Assembly: GCF_036962705.1 (NCBI RefSeq)
Contig: NZ_JBALOQ010000022.1
Location: 62,001 to 126,000, forward strand
Source of the DNA: Ferdinandcohnia sp036962705
GTDB lineage: Bacteria; Bacillota; Bacilli; Bacillales; Bacillaceae_L
Reading direction: 5' to 3'
DNA: 64,000 nucleotides
A model generated the notes under the pieces. It ran no database searches, was not told where the DNA came from, and saw only the letters and a list, made by a program, of their open reading frames with translations. Below, piece by piece: positions 19,220 to 28,734 of the stretch (the stretch's first letter is position 1; each line of letters opens with the position of its first letter). The position numbers were made by a program, and so were the translations under genes.

Positions 19220-20656
19220 TTAACGAAAAGCAAATTGCAGCATTTCAAACAATTTTATATATTCTTTAGAAGATGCCTTCCAGCTATAATCGAGCTTTAA
19301 TGCTCTTTCAGAAAGCTCTCTCCATTTTTTAGGCTGGAAACGATAAAACCAGATCGCTCGCTCAATTGTATACAACATGTCATGTGCATTGTAATTCGTG
19401 AAGCTAAATCCATTACCAAGGTTGGTAAATTCATTGTAAGGTTGAACTGTATCCTTTAGTCCACCTGTTTCTCTCACGAGTGGCAGTGTCCCGTAGCGAA
19501 AGGCGAGTAATTGGCCGATCCCACAAGGCTCAAACTGTGATGGCATTAAAAACAAATCGGATCCCGCATAAATTTTTCGAGACAGTGTCTCGTCAAAAAA
19601 GATATTTGTTGATACCTTTGTTGGATATCGGTAAGCTAGTTCTCTGAAAGCATCCTCATAATGGCTTTCCCCTGTTCCAAGCAAAACAAACTGTATATTT
19701 TGGTTAAGGATTTCTTCAAATACATGCAAGACAAGGTCTATACCCTTTTGTTCAACGAGTCGTGTAATTATTGAGATAACAGGAACTTCTTCGTTAACTG
19801 GAAGTCCAAGATGCTTCTGCAATGCCCGTTTATTCTTCATTTTTCCTTCGTACGAATCATAAAAGTTAAAAATCGCCTTATCTGTAGCGGGATTATAATT
19901 TTCATCATCAATCCCATTAATAATTCCTTGCAATTCAAAATTACGTTTTCGTAAAAATCCATCCAACTGCTCCCCGTAATAGGCGGTTTGAATTTCATTT
20001 GCATAAGTTGGACTTACGGTTGTAAGTGTGTCAGCAAAGGCCAACCCAGCCTTCATATAACTGACATTCCCAAAAAACTCAACACCGTCTACATGGAAAT
20101 AGCGTTCACTTACATCAAGTAATTCACCTAAAACAGACTTTGGGAAAACCCCTTGATAGCGTAAATTATGAATCGTAAATACCGTTTTAATCCCCTGATA
20201 GTCAGGATGGTTTGAATAATGTGCTTTTAATAAAAGTGGAATCGGTCCTGCTTGCCAGTCGTGACAATGAATGATATCTGGCTTGTTATCTAGATATGGG
20301 ATTGCTTCCAACACCGCTCTAGAGAAAAATGCAAACCGCTCCCCATCGTCATAAAATCCGTAGCTTCCATACCGTTTAAAATAATACTCATTATCTAAAA
20401 AATAATAGTTAATGCCGTTGTGAACTAATTTTTCAATGCCACAATATTGTCTCCGCCATCCTAATGGCACCTCAATAATTCGTTCTAATACAAGCTGTTC
20501 CTTGTATTTATCGGCTAAATCGCCATATTTCGGAAGGATCACATTTACTTGTATTCCTTCCTTTTGTAAAGCGTTTGGTAAAGCCCCTATTACATCCCCT
20601 AGTCCGCCTGTTTTAATAAATGGAGCACACTCTGATGCTGCGAATAATACGTTCAT
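19220..20656 (-). CDS. glgA: Glycogen synthase
   Basis: 478 residues, full length for bacterial GT5 glycogen synthases. The ADP-glucose-binding KTGGLGDV motif lies at residues 15-22 and a second donor-site motif, PSQFEPCGIGQ, near 375-385. The enzyme transfers glucose from ADP-glucose to the non-reducing end of alpha-1,4-glucan in the cytoplasm. It is the last of four genes in the order glgB-glgC-glgD-glgA, 12 bases after glgD, and ends at a bidirectional terminator. No glgP follows, unlike the B. subtilis operon. Confidence 0.95.
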   Translation of the reverse strand: MNVLFAASECAPFIKTGGLGDVIGALPNALQKEGIQVNVILPKYGDLADKYKEQLVLERIIEVPLGWRRQYCGIEKLVHNGINYYFLDNEYYFKRYGSYGFYDDGERFAFFSRAVLEAIPYLDNKPDIIHCHDWQAGPIPLLLKAHYSNHPDYQGIKTVFTIHNLRYQGVFPKSVLGELLDVSERYFHVDGVEFFGNVSYMKAGLAFADTLTTVSPTYANEIQTAYYGEQLDGFLRKRNFELQGIINGIDDENYNPATDKAIFNFYDSYEGKMKNKRALQKHLGLPVNEEVPVISIITRLVEQKGIDLVLHVFEEILNQNIQFVLLGTGESHYEDAFRELAYRYPTKVSTNIFFDETLSRKIYAGSDLFLMPSQFEPCGIGQLLAFRYGTLPLVRETGGLKDTVQPYNEFTNLGNGFSFTNYNAHDMLYTIERAIWFYRFQPKKWRELSERALKLDYSWKASSKEYIKLFEMLQFAFR

Positions 20657-20668
20657 GATTTTCCCCCA

Positions 20669-21775
20669 CTAGATAATCTCAGCTTTTTTTATAACAGTTG
20701 GAGTAAATTCCCCAATGATAACTTTTTCAGATGTGATATTCACTTGTTTATCTGTTATCACATTTTCAAGATAGGTTCCTTCGTCAATAACGCCTTTTTG
20801 CATGATAATACTGTTTTTGACAGTGGCACCTTTGCGAATTTTTACCCCTCGGAATATAATGCTATTTTCAACCGTTCCCTCTATATCACTGCCGTTCGCA
20901 ATTAAAGAATTGCTGACATTTGAGGTTGTCGAATATTTAACTGGTGGCTCATGCTTCGTTTTCGTATATATCTCCCAGTTGTCAAAGAAAAATTCCTTCG
21001 TTACTTGCGGATTTAAGAAATCCATATTTGTTTTATAATAGCTTGAAATTGAATGAATAAATGGCATATAACCTTTAAAATGATAGCTGTTTACTTTAAG
21101 ACGATGTAGATTTGCTTTAACCAAATCTCGAATAAAATCATATTCCCCATTTTCATAGCATTTTGTAATTAGTTCAATTAGCAGTTTCTTAGAAAAAACA
21201 AAGGTTTCTGTACAAACAGGGTCTCCTTGGTTTGGAGAAGTATAAAGTTCTATGTTTGTCACTTTATCTTCTGCATTTAAGATGCATTTGTGATATATAG
21301 GTTTATCGACAGGCTCTCCATCATATTGCTTGTATACGACTGTAAGGTCTGCCCCACTTTCCCTATGGCTTTTAATGACTTCATTAAAATTAATTTTATA
21401 AACATGATGACCAGGAGATAATATCACAGTGTCTTCATGGGAACGCTTGAAAAATTCTAGGTGATCATAAAATTGCTGTATATCGCCGACTATATTTTTG
21501 TCCAGATGAACAGGAGGTAAAATAAACAATCCCCCATTTCGTCGATCAAGGTCCCATTCCTTTCCATTGCCAAGATGATCCATGATGGAACGATATTTAT
21601 CCTTTGTGAAAACGCCCACTTTTTTGATTTGGGCGTTAATAAAATTGGACATAGTAAAATCGATTAGTCGATATCTACCTCCGAATGGTACAGCTGCCAA
21701 ACAACGATGCTGGGTTAATTCTTTTAAATATTGTTTATCATTCACTAAATTAATTACACCAATTACTCGTTCCAA
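20669..21775 (-). CDS. glgD: Glucose-1-phosphate adenylyltransferase, regulatory subunit
   Basis: 368 residues. The preferred TTG start at 21775 is eight bases behind GAGGAGC; a TTG six bases upstream is too close to that site. The nucleotidyltransferase fold is recognisable (CLAAVPFGGRYRLIDF), but the canonical GGxGxRL loop of the catalytic subunit is absent from the N-terminus. It is followed by a left-handed beta-helix of hexapeptide-like repeats (about 270-365). In Bacillus and Geobacillus, GlgC and GlgD form the active ADP-glucose pyrophosphorylase together. Located between glgC and glgA. Confidence 0.92.
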   Translation of the reverse strand: MERVIGVINLVNDKQYLKELTQHRCLAAVPFGGRYRLIDFTMSNFINAQIKKVGVFTKDKYRSIMDHLGNGKEWDLDRRNGGLFILPPVHLDKNIVGDIQQFYDHLEFFKRSHEDTVILSPGHHVYKINFNEVIKSHRESGADLTVVYKQYDGEPVDKPIYHKCILNAEDKVTNIELYTSPNQGDPVCTETFVFSKKLLIELITKCYENGEYDFIRDLVKANLHRLKVNSYHFKGYMPFIHSISSYYKTNMDFLNPQVTKEFFFDNWEIYTKTKHEPPVKYSTTSNVSNSLIANGSDIEGTVENSIIFRGVKIRKGATVKNSIIMQKGVIDEGTYLENVITDKQVNITSEKVIIGEFTPTVIKKAEII

Positions 21776-21799
21776 TCCCAATCGCTCCTCATGAAATAG

Positions 21800-22954
21800 T
21801 TATTTACTTACGCTTAAGGGTCTTATAATGGTTTCGTCTCCAACTAATGTAATGGCAGCATTTGGGGCATCTGTTCCAATAATTGCTCCATCTGCTATGC
21901 ATAAATCACTTGCGATAATTGCTTTGTGAATGGTCACATTTTTGCCAATTTGAACATTCGGCATGATAACAGAATCTTTAATAATCGAATTCTCTCCAAC
22001 CTTCACATTGTATGAGAGTACGGAGTGGTCTACCGTTCCGTGTACGATACAGCCTTCATTGATTAATGACTGAGAAATTTCCGCAGCCGGTGATATATAT
22101 TGTGGTGGATGAGTCGCGATTCCCGTAAAGAATGGCCAGCTCGGATCATGCAAATCAAAGCCAGGAGCATCATCTAACAAGTCCATATGAGCTTCCCAAA
22201 GGCTTTCGATTGTACCAACATCCTTCCAATAGCTATCAAACTGGTACGCATATAACTGATTATTGTCTTTTAGTAATTTTGGAATAACATCTTTCCCAAA
22301 ATCGTTGGAAGAATGAAGATTTCCTTCGTCTTCGATTAAGTATTGTTTTAATAGCTTCCATTTGAACAAGTAAATCCCCATTGAAGCAAGATTGCTTTTA
22401 GGATTGGCTGGTTTTTCATCAAATTCAACAATTTTCTTTTCATCATTTGTATTCATGATTCCAAATCGGCTTGCTTCTGCCCATGGAACTTCAATGACTG
22501 CAATAGTAGCAGCAGCATCTTTTTCCAGGTGAAAGCGAAGCATCTTACTATAATCCATTTTATAAATATGATCGCCAGATAAAATAAGCACATATTCTGG
22601 ATCATACTGCTCGATATAATGAATATTTTGGTAGACTGCATTGGCAGTTCCTTTGTACCAATCTCCACCATTCTTCCCAAGGTATGGCGGAAGGACTGTT
22701 ACTCCCCCATTGTTCCGGTCTAAATCCCAAGGACGCCCATTGCTTACATAATTATTGAGCACATGTGGGCGATATTGAGTAATGACACCAACTGTATCAA
22801 CACCTGAATGAGTACAATTACTTAAAGGAAAATCTATAATTCTGTATTTTCCACCAAATGGAACGGCGGGTTTGGCCAGGGTTGTCGTTAATTCCCCCAA
22901 TCTTGACCCTTGACCACCTGCTAATACAACTGCAATCCACTTCTTTGACCTCAT
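21800..22954 (-). CDS. glgC: Glucose-1-phosphate adenylyltransferase, catalytic subunit
   Basis: 384 residues. The N-terminal catalytic loop VLAGGQGSRLGELT (about 10-23) and the PAVPFGGKYRIIDF substrate region are intact, followed by the ILSGDHIYKMDY motif. The C-terminal third is a left-handed beta-helix. The enzyme makes ADP-glucose from ATP and glucose-1-phosphate, the committed step of glycogen synthesis. It overlaps glgB by four bases and precedes glgD. Confidence 0.95.
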   Translation of the reverse strand: MRSKKWIAVVLAGGQGSRLGELTTTLAKPAVPFGGKYRIIDFPLSNCTHSGVDTVGVITQYRPHVLNNYVSNGRPWDLDRNNGGVTVLPPYLGKNGGDWYKGTANAVYQNIHYIEQYDPEYVLILSGDHIYKMDYSKMLRFHLEKDAAATIAVIEVPWAEASRFGIMNTNDEKKIVEFDEKPANPKSNLASMGIYLFKWKLLKQYLIEDEGNLHSSNDFGKDVIPKLLKDNNQLYAYQFDSYWKDVGTIESLWEAHMDLLDDAPGFDLHDPSWPFFTGIATHPPQYISPAAEISQSLINEGCIVHGTVDHSVLSYNVKVGENSIIKDSVIMPNVQIGKNVTIHKAIIASDLCIADGAIIGTDAPNAAITLVGDETIIRPLSVSK

Positions 22955-24894
22955 TTTTTGACGACACCTCTTTTTCTGTTTTTTGTCTGTTTTCTGAAAA
23001 TACTAATCGCTAAAGGTGGAACCTTGATTGTCATGCTATATGGTTGATTATGTGCTGGCGTCTTATCAACTGTAATAGCTGTTGCGTTAATTTGACCAGA
23101 TCCTCCAAATTCCACTGAATCACTGTTTAATACTTCTATATAACTCCCAGTCGATGGGACGCCAATACAATAATTTTCATAGACTTCTGTTGAAAAATTA
23201 CAAACGATAATTGAGTAATCACCTTTGCGCTTTCCATGCCTCATAAAAGTAATCACAGATTGATCATGGTTATCAGGGTCAATCCATTCAAAGCCTTCTT
23301 GTGCATGGTCTAGTCTCCAAAGACTTGAATTCATCTGGTGAAAATGTTGAAGCTCTTTGAAAAAGGCTTGAAGCTTTGAATGGGATTCATAGTTAAGTAG
23401 CATCCAATCTAGCTCCTCAAGTTCCTTCCATTCGGAAAATTGGCCGAACTCTCCACCCATAAAGAGATGTTTTTTTCCTGGGTGGGTCATCAAATATCCG
23501 TATAGTAATCGCAAATTTGCAAACTTTTGCCAGTAATCGCCTGGCATTTTATCTAATAGGGATTTCTTTCCGTGTACAACATCATCATGTGAAAATGGTA
23601 ATACAAAATTTTCTGAAAATGCATAAAAAAAAGAAAAAGTTAATAAGTTATGGTGATAACGTCTGTCAGATGGATGTAGTCGCATGTATTTAAGAACATC
23701 ATTCACCCAGCCCATATTCCATTTATAATTAAACCCTAATCCACCTTCAGAGGTTGGTGCTGTAACAAGGGGATAATCGGTTGCCTCCTCTGCGATCATT
23801 AAAACCCCAGGATGCCGTTTGAAAATGGCCTCATTTGCTTTTTTAATAAACTCGATTGCTTCAAGATTTTCTTCTCCACCATATTGATTAAAAAGCTTTT
23901 CTTGTTGCGGGTTGTCATGGTTGAGGTAAATTAGTGAAGACACGGCATCGATTCGAAAGCCATCAATATGATACATATCCATCCAAAAAGCAAGATTGGA
24001 TAATAAGAAACTATGAATCTCTGGTTTTGTAAAATCAAAGCTGTACGTTCCCCATAATGGTCGATCAGCTCGTTTTGAATCAGTTGGCTCATAAAGAGGA
24101 GTTCCATCAAACCTTCCTAATCCGTGTTCATCACGGCAGAAATGAACGGGAACCCAATCAAGAATAACGCCTATGCCTTTGAGGTGACATTGGTCCACAA
24201 AATACATGAAATCTAAAGGACTACCATGTCTACTCGTTACTGAATAAAAACCTGTTATTTGGTAGCCCCAGGATAAATCAAATGGATGTTCCATAATAGG
24301 CATCAATTCAATATGTGTAAAACCATGTTCTATTACATAATCAATCACTTCATCCGCTAGTTCACGGTATGAATAAAAGCTGCCATCTTCTTTCTTTTTC
24401 CAAGAGCCAGTATGTAGTTCATAAATTAGCATTGGATTATTGTAGGAATCAGCTTTATCTCGGTTTTTTATCCATTTCTTATCATTCCATTTGTACTGGT
24501 CAAGTCTTGATATAACGGAAGCAGTATTTGGTCTTACTTCAGAAGAGAATGCATATGGATCTGCTTTTAGTTTCTTTTCGCCATTTGCATTAGTGATTTT
24601 ATATTTATAAAGTTCACCCTCTTTTAATCCTGGAATAAATCCAATCCAAACACCAGAGTTTGGAATCATTATAAGGCTATTTTCACTGCCATCCCATTTA
24701 TTAAAATCTCCAACGACAGACACGGCCTTGGCATGAGGTGCCCAAACAGAAAAACGAACACCGTCTACACCTTTATAGGTCATGACATGTGCACCAAGCA
24801 TCTTGTAGCCTTCTAATAATGTTCCTTCGTGAAATAAATACAGGTCGAACTCACTTGGAAAAAGTTCAGCCTCCTTTTCAAGTGTAGAATTCAC
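22951..24894 (-). CDS. glgB: 1,4-alpha-glucan branching enzyme
   Basis: 647 residues from a GTG start at 24894, eight bases behind GGAGG. An ATG two codons upstream is too close to that site. A CBM48-type N-terminal module (about 45-125: RFSVWAPHAKAVSVVGDFN) precedes the GH13 barrel. Catalytic residues are the Asp in GFRIDAVSS (about 310) and the Glu in MIAEEATDYP (about 365), with HDD in LPFSHDDVVHGK. It introduces alpha-1,6 branches into glycogen. First gene of glgBCDA; a perfect 11-base inverted repeat lies in the leader. Confidence 0.95.
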   Translation of the reverse strand: MNSTLEKEAELFPSEFDLYLFHEGTLLEGYKMLGAHVMTYKGVDGVRFSVWAPHAKAVSVVGDFNKWDGSENSLIMIPNSGVWIGFIPGLKEGELYKYKITNANGEKKLKADPYAFSSEVRPNTASVISRLDQYKWNDKKWIKNRDKADSYNNPMLIYELHTGSWKKKEDGSFYSYRELADEVIDYVIEHGFTHIELMPIMEHPFDLSWGYQITGFYSVTSRHGSPLDFMYFVDQCHLKGIGVILDWVPVHFCRDEHGLGRFDGTPLYEPTDSKRADRPLWGTYSFDFTKPEIHSFLLSNLAFWMDMYHIDGFRIDAVSSLIYLNHDNPQQEKLFNQYGGEENLEAIEFIKKANEAIFKRHPGVLMIAEEATDYPLVTAPTSEGGLGFNYKWNMGWVNDVLKYMRLHPSDRRYHHNLLTFSFFYAFSENFVLPFSHDDVVHGKKSLLDKMPGDYWQKFANLRLLYGYLMTHPGKKHLFMGGEFGQFSEWKELEELDWMLLNYESHSKLQAFFKELQHFHQMNSSLWRLDHAQEGFEWIDPDNHDQSVITFMRHGKRKGDYSIIVCNFSTEVYENYCIGVPSTGSYIEVLNSDSVEFGGSGQINATAITVDKTPAHNQPYSMTIKVPPLAISIFRKQTKNRKRGVVKK

Positions 24895-24933
24895 TAACAT
24901 ATCCTCCTTTTGTTATATGTAAGTAGAAAGTTT

Positions 24934-25002
24934 GTAATACCAAAAATTTATGTCATTTGTATGAAATTAATAAATAATAATAAGACCAAGGTTTGGTATT
25001 AC
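24934..25002 (-). promoter_or_regulatory. Inverted repeat in the glgB leader
   Basis: Perfect 11-base arms GTAATACCAAA (24934-24944) and TTTGGTATTAC (24992-25002) separated by 47 AT-rich bases. The element lies 40-108 bases upstream of the glgB start. It could be a pair of operator half-sites or pair in the leader RNA. No known regulator consensus was matched. Confidence 0.45.
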
Positions 25003-25297
25003 CTTCTCACTTTATTATATTAATTCGTGGTGTGTGAGATTTATTCCTTTGGCGAATAATGTTTTTTATTGTCATAAAAGGTAGAATAGGCAGAAAATTA
25101 TTATTTTAATGTGAATATTTTTGAAAATAAATATGAAACCGTTTACAATACGATGTTGATTTGTGGGAGTTTTTTACTTTTTTGTGCAGAAATTTGATAT
25201 TGTGAAATAATGTAAAAAATGGTGAGGTCCTTTGGTTTTTGCTATATTGGAATATTTTTTGGTTTTGTATTTGTACATACTGTAAAATACTCCACAC
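25003..25297. other. Intergenic region between GH15 gene and glg operon
   Basis: AT-rich, with scattered T runs and no supported gene. With the inverted repeat beside it, it should contain the glgB promoter; I could not assign -35/-10 boxes with confidence. Confidence 0.4.
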
Positions 25298-25323
25298 AAA
25301 AAAGCTGCTTACGCAGCTTTTTA
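25298..25323. terminator. Terminator of the GH15 gene
   Basis: AAAAAGCTGC/GCAGCTTTTT hairpin with TTAC loop and flanking A/T runs; overlaps the stop codon region. Confidence 0.8.
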
Positions 25324-26334
25324 AGAAATTTTTTGTTGTGCAAGGTCCTCCATTTTCGTGAGGAAAATATAGGACATCGCAACTGACCATGCTAATGGGG
25401 TGTTTCCGTTTGGTTTATTTGTACCACCTACATAGAGCTCAGGAACCTCCCAATTATCAGGCACAATCCTTTTCGTTTTTTCTATATATTCACTTGCTTT
25501 ATGAAATTGACCTAATTCAAGGTAGCAAAGCCCTAGCCATGGGAAACCAAAGCACCACTCAGCTTCATTTCCTTCATTATAATACTGATCATTTTCATAG
25601 CGAATCACACCATACGTGCGCTCCAATTTTGAGGAAACGGTTTCAACAATCTTAATGGCAGTATCACGGTCAACCACCCGATAAGGGAATACAAGGGAAA
25701 GGAGTGCTAAATCAGAGTCCTTTGTTTCGCTTTCTCGCGGTAATAAGTTTCGGAGTGCATTTTCACCTTTTTTAATTAGATCTTCTTTTACATTAACAAG
25801 GATTTTTACGGCATTTAGTCCCGCGACACATGCCCCTATACTTGAAGCATGAACTTCCATGTTCTCTTCCCACATGCCATTATCTTTTGCTTTCCAATAT
25901 TGAAGGCATTCTAGATAATCGACGAGCTTTTGAACAATTTCAATATCCTTTTTATCTCGGATTACTTTTTGTCCTAATCGGTAGCCTTCACCAACTCCCC
26001 ATAAAAATGCGCCAATTGCATCATTTTGGGCATGCCCCCATTCGACAGGCATCTCTTTTAAATCTGTGGAATACCGTGAATGGATGTATTCAAACAAATA
26101 AATTGGTTTCTTTTTCCGATGGATATCAATTTTCCACTCATACGTCTTAAACATATCAAATAATGCATGATAAGCGTTCACATATCTGTCAGACGGTTCA
26201 TTGATAAATGGAAGAACTGTATATACAATATCTCGAATCCACACATAGCTATAATCATTTGATAAACTTGCTGTATAAGCACCATTTGATAAACGCATAC
26301 GGTCAAGAACCTGAATTGCTTTATTGGTATACAT
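25321..26334 (-). CDS. GH15-family glucan hydrolase-like protein
   Basis: 337 residues; ATG 26334 behind GGGGTGA. The sequence fits the (alpha/alpha)6 barrel of glycoside hydrolase family 15 (glucoamylase/phosphorylase-kinase alpha type): SYVWIRDIVY near residue 30, EWGHAQNDAIGAFLWG near 120-135 and EWCFGFPWLGL near 265. The WIRD and Glu-containing motifs are those of the active centre. No signal peptide, so it would act inside the cell, consistent with glycogen turnover beside glgBCDA. At 337 residues it is much shorter than secreted glucoamylases. Substrate is inferred from context only. Confidence 0.7.
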   Translation of the reverse strand: MYTNKAIQVLDRMRLSNGAYTASLSNDYSYVWIRDIVYTVLPFINEPSDRYVNAYHALFDMFKTYEWKIDIHRKKKPIYLFEYIHSRYSTDLKEMPVEWGHAQNDAIGAFLWGVGEGYRLGQKVIRDKKDIEIVQKLVDYLECLQYWKAKDNGMWEENMEVHASSIGACVAGLNAVKILVNVKEDLIKKGENALRNLLPRESETKDSDLALLSLVFPYRVVDRDTAIKIVETVSSKLERTYGVIRYENDQYYNEGNEAEWCFGFPWLGLCYLELGQFHKASEYIEKTKRIVPDNWEVPELYVGGTNKPNGNTPLAWSVAMSYIFLTKMEDLAQQKIS

Positions 26335-26578
26335 TTCGTATCACCCCATTAGCTTATTTACTATACATTCATTCTTGACAGAAATCATATTTATAAAACA
26401 CATCAAAGGCATTTAAGGTTATTTACTTAATTAATAATTATTATTAATTTATATTCTATAATATGTAAGCACAGCCAAAATGATAACAAATGTCATCTTT
26501 TTGTGATAAACGCCTACGTTTTTGTGCATGTCACAGCCCGATTTTTCTTCATTCAAGCAAAATGTTTCACAAAAATTT

Positions 26579-26618
26579 AAAAGACCAAATCACACTTTTT
26601 CGTGGTTTTGGTCTTTTT
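26579..26618 (-). terminator. Terminator of the MltG-like small protein gene
   Basis: AAAGACCAAA arm pairs with TTTTGGTCTTT across a short loop, with T run on the minus strand; 13 bases behind the stop codon. Confidence 0.75.
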
Positions 26619-26630
26619 TGTGCAGGATTA

Positions 26631-27143
26631 TTATTTATTAAAGATTATTGAAATGATTTCGTCTGCTGTCATATTGCTGTTAATTTCGAATGTGCCAAGC
26701 TTTAAGTATTTGGCAACGCCTTTTTTCTCGACTAGGTTTGCGAAATCCCAAGCATTTCCGCTAATAATTTGGGCTGAAATAAGTGCTTTTCCGACCTCAT
26801 AGCTTGTCATACCCTCGGAGACAGTGATGACGGTTTGCTTGACTTCCGGTTCAGCAGGTTCTTCTTTTGGTTCTTCCACCACTTCTTCTTTTACTTCTTC
26901 TTTTGGTTCTTCTTGTGCTTTATCAACCGTATTATTTGTTTCAGTATTAGCATTATTCCACTCATCTGAAGACAGGACAGCGTAACCTTCTGCAGTTAGA
27001 AGGCTCTTCAACTCTTCAACGGTTGGTTTTTCTTCTGCCTTTGAACTCGTTGCTTGTTGGGGACCGAAAAAATAAACAACAGCACAAACCACTGCAGCAA
27101 GTAATAGCCCAGAGGCGAAGCTAGTTAATGTTTTAGCGGTCAT
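26631..27143 (-). CDS. Membrane protein with MltG-like N-terminal domain only
   Basis: 170 residues from ATG 27143, behind AAGGGAG. One N-terminal membrane helix (about 8-26) is followed by an acidic Glu/Pro/Val-rich linker (about 70-105). The C-terminal domain (about 107-168: VSEGMTSYEVGKALISAQII, then LKLGTFEINSNMT) resembles the LysM-like N-terminal part of MltG/YceG endolytic transglycosylases. The catalytic domain of MltG is absent, so it cannot be the lyase itself. It may bind peptidoglycan or partner proteins. The gene overlaps the preceding membrane-protein gene by 11 bases, so the two are co-translated. Confidence 0.65.
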   Translation of the reverse strand: MTAKTLTSFASGLLLAAVVCAVVYFFGPQQATSSKAEEKPTVEELKSLLTAEGYAVLSSDEWNNANTETNNTVDKAQEEPKEEVKEEVVEEPKEEPAEPEVKQTVITVSEGMTSYEVGKALISAQIISGNAWDFANLVEKKGVAKYLKLGTFEINSNMTADEIISIIFNK

Positions 27144-27513
27144 TGGCTGCTTTTCTCCCTTCTGTTTGCTTGATAAAAGGAGATAGCAAACCTTGTACTT
27201 CGATCTCACTTAACTTTTTCTCATTCGCAATGCTTGTCACTGAATATCCTCTTTTATATAAATCAAGTGCATCACGAAGTAACCCACGATGTTCTTTATC
27301 TGTAGTATCAATCCCTGCTTGGTTTGCAAGAATTTCATTGTCTAATTCGAGGTTTCTCATTTGCTGTTGTAGCTTGTTTATTTCCTCCATAAAAGTTACT
27401 GAAAATAATTCAAGCTCTCGCTGTTCTACCTTTTTTGCTTTTTTCGTAAGAGCATAAGATAAAATAAGTAAAACCGCTGCTACTCCAAATAATATGACTA
27501 ACGCCCATTCCAT
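27133..27513 (-). CDS. Small membrane-anchored coiled-coil protein
   Basis: 126 residues; ATG 27513 behind GGAAAGGA. One N-terminal membrane helix (3-22) precedes a coiled coil (about 28-70: EEINKLQQQMRNLELDNE). A C-terminal helix-turn-helix-like stretch follows (ALDLYKRGYSVTSIANEKKLSEIEVQGLL), as in the conserved Bacillus DUF6115-type proteins. Function unknown. First of a two-gene operon with the MltG-like protein. Confidence 0.65.
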   Translation of the reverse strand: MEWALVILFGVAAVLLILSYALTKKAKKVEQRELELFSVTFMEEINKLQQQMRNLELDNEILANQAGIDTTDKEHRGLLRDALDLYKRGYSVTSIANEKKLSEIEVQGLLSPFIKQTEGRKAANDR

Positions 27514-27837
27514 AATTGGACATCTTCCTTTCCAAGCTTTTTGTCTTACAACAGATAATTATACAATGAAATGAGACAAATTTCGATTGATTTCGATAAA
27601 ATCCTTCCATGGTCAGTATTTATGGAAGAAATTAACGCGCGAAAAACAAGGTTTCGCGTCTTTTGACCTATGTACAATCGCAATTGGTAAATGTTTGTTG
27701 TCATGAGCAACCAGAAATTACTAAACCCAAACATAAAAATGGATGCCCTATTGCACGCGTGTCGCTGAGTGCAGGGAGAAGAAATCAGAAGCTGAGTTGA
27801 ACATATCCATAATTTATAAAAACTAAATTAACAAATA
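27514..27837. other. Intergenic region, nothing recognised
   Basis: 324 bases with a CGCGAAA/TTTCGCG hairpin near 27638-27661, but no supported gene on either strand. It should carry the promoter of the coiled-coil protein gene. Confidence 0.4.
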
Positions 27838-27866
27838 AAACGGATTCCATAGAAGGAACCCGTTTC
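27838..27866 (-). terminator. Hairpin behind the YusW-like pseudogene
   Basis: AAACGG and TTCC pair with GGAA and CCGTTT across single mismatches; the T run on the minus strand is short. Confidence 0.5.
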
Positions 27867-27877
27867 AATAATAGATG

Positions 27878-28665
27878 TTATCTTTGAAATTTTAAATCTA
27901 CTTTTGTGTTATCAACAAAATTAGCATCGATATCTACTTTAGAAATATTCGTTACTTCAATTCCAAGTACATCAGAAACAGTTGCTAAATATTCATTCCA
28001 AGCTGTGTCATTTTTTGGGATGATACCCTCCACAAGCCTGGAAATTTCTTCACTAGCTTCCGTACCTTTTAATACTTCCACGCCTTCCTCTGTCCGTTTT
28101 TGAATATGATCTTTATCATTTTTCTTATTTACATGAATATTGTAGAAAGTACCGTCATTCGCTCTAAGCTGCACTTTTAAGTTACGAAGATCAAAAGGAT
28201 TACTAATGTTAGATTTTTCTCCTTGCTTATAAGAGAAAGATGCTTTTGCATTGTTTGTGAAAGTCACTTTTGCATCTGCTTTTTTTACATCTGAAAACTC
28301 AACTCCTAGGGCAGTCGAAAACGATTCAATAATTCTTCCTTACTGATATTCTTTGATAAATCAAGATTTTTTACAAATTCAATGACACGGTCATTTGCTT
28401 CTTGTCCTGTTAATTCAATTACCTCATTACCTGTTTCCTTCTGAATTTTCACCTATACAATACCATCATCATTGTCATATGAAACTTTATACTTCGCATC
28501 ATTAAGAAAGACATTTGCTTGAAAACGATCAATGGATTGCCAAATATTATTTACATCTACATTTTGAACGATTGGGGTAGGCTCCTTTACTTCCTGTGCC
28601 GATGCGTGACCAGTTACACTAAAAGCTAAAGCAGATACTAATAGAGCAGTTGTTATTTTTTTCAT
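27878..28665 (-). pseudogene. YusW-like exported protein, disrupted
   Basis: The frame starts at ATG 28665 with a signal peptide (MKKITTALLVSALAFSVTG, then ASA). It meets an in-frame TAG at 28453-28455, continues with similar composition (KIQKETGNEVIELTGQEAND) and shifts frame near 28335-28345. It then resumes in another frame as IIESFSTALGVEFSDVKK and runs to 27878. Two duplicated YusW-like units of about 100 residues seem to be present, each with the ALGVE/VLGIE pattern. One nonsense and one frameshift lesion in a single gene argue for decay rather than recoding. A sequencing error could explain only one of them. Original function unknown. Confidence 0.65.
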
Positions 28666-28734
28666 TTAAAATAATCCTCTCGTTTTATTATTTTTTTTGG
28701 TTGTTTTGTAAACTTTGTTTCATGAAAACTATCA

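Noticed and set aside
28453..28455. Pyrrolysine or amber read-through in the YusW-like gene
   Set aside because: A frameshift follows further on and no pyrrolysine genes are seen; decay is simpler.
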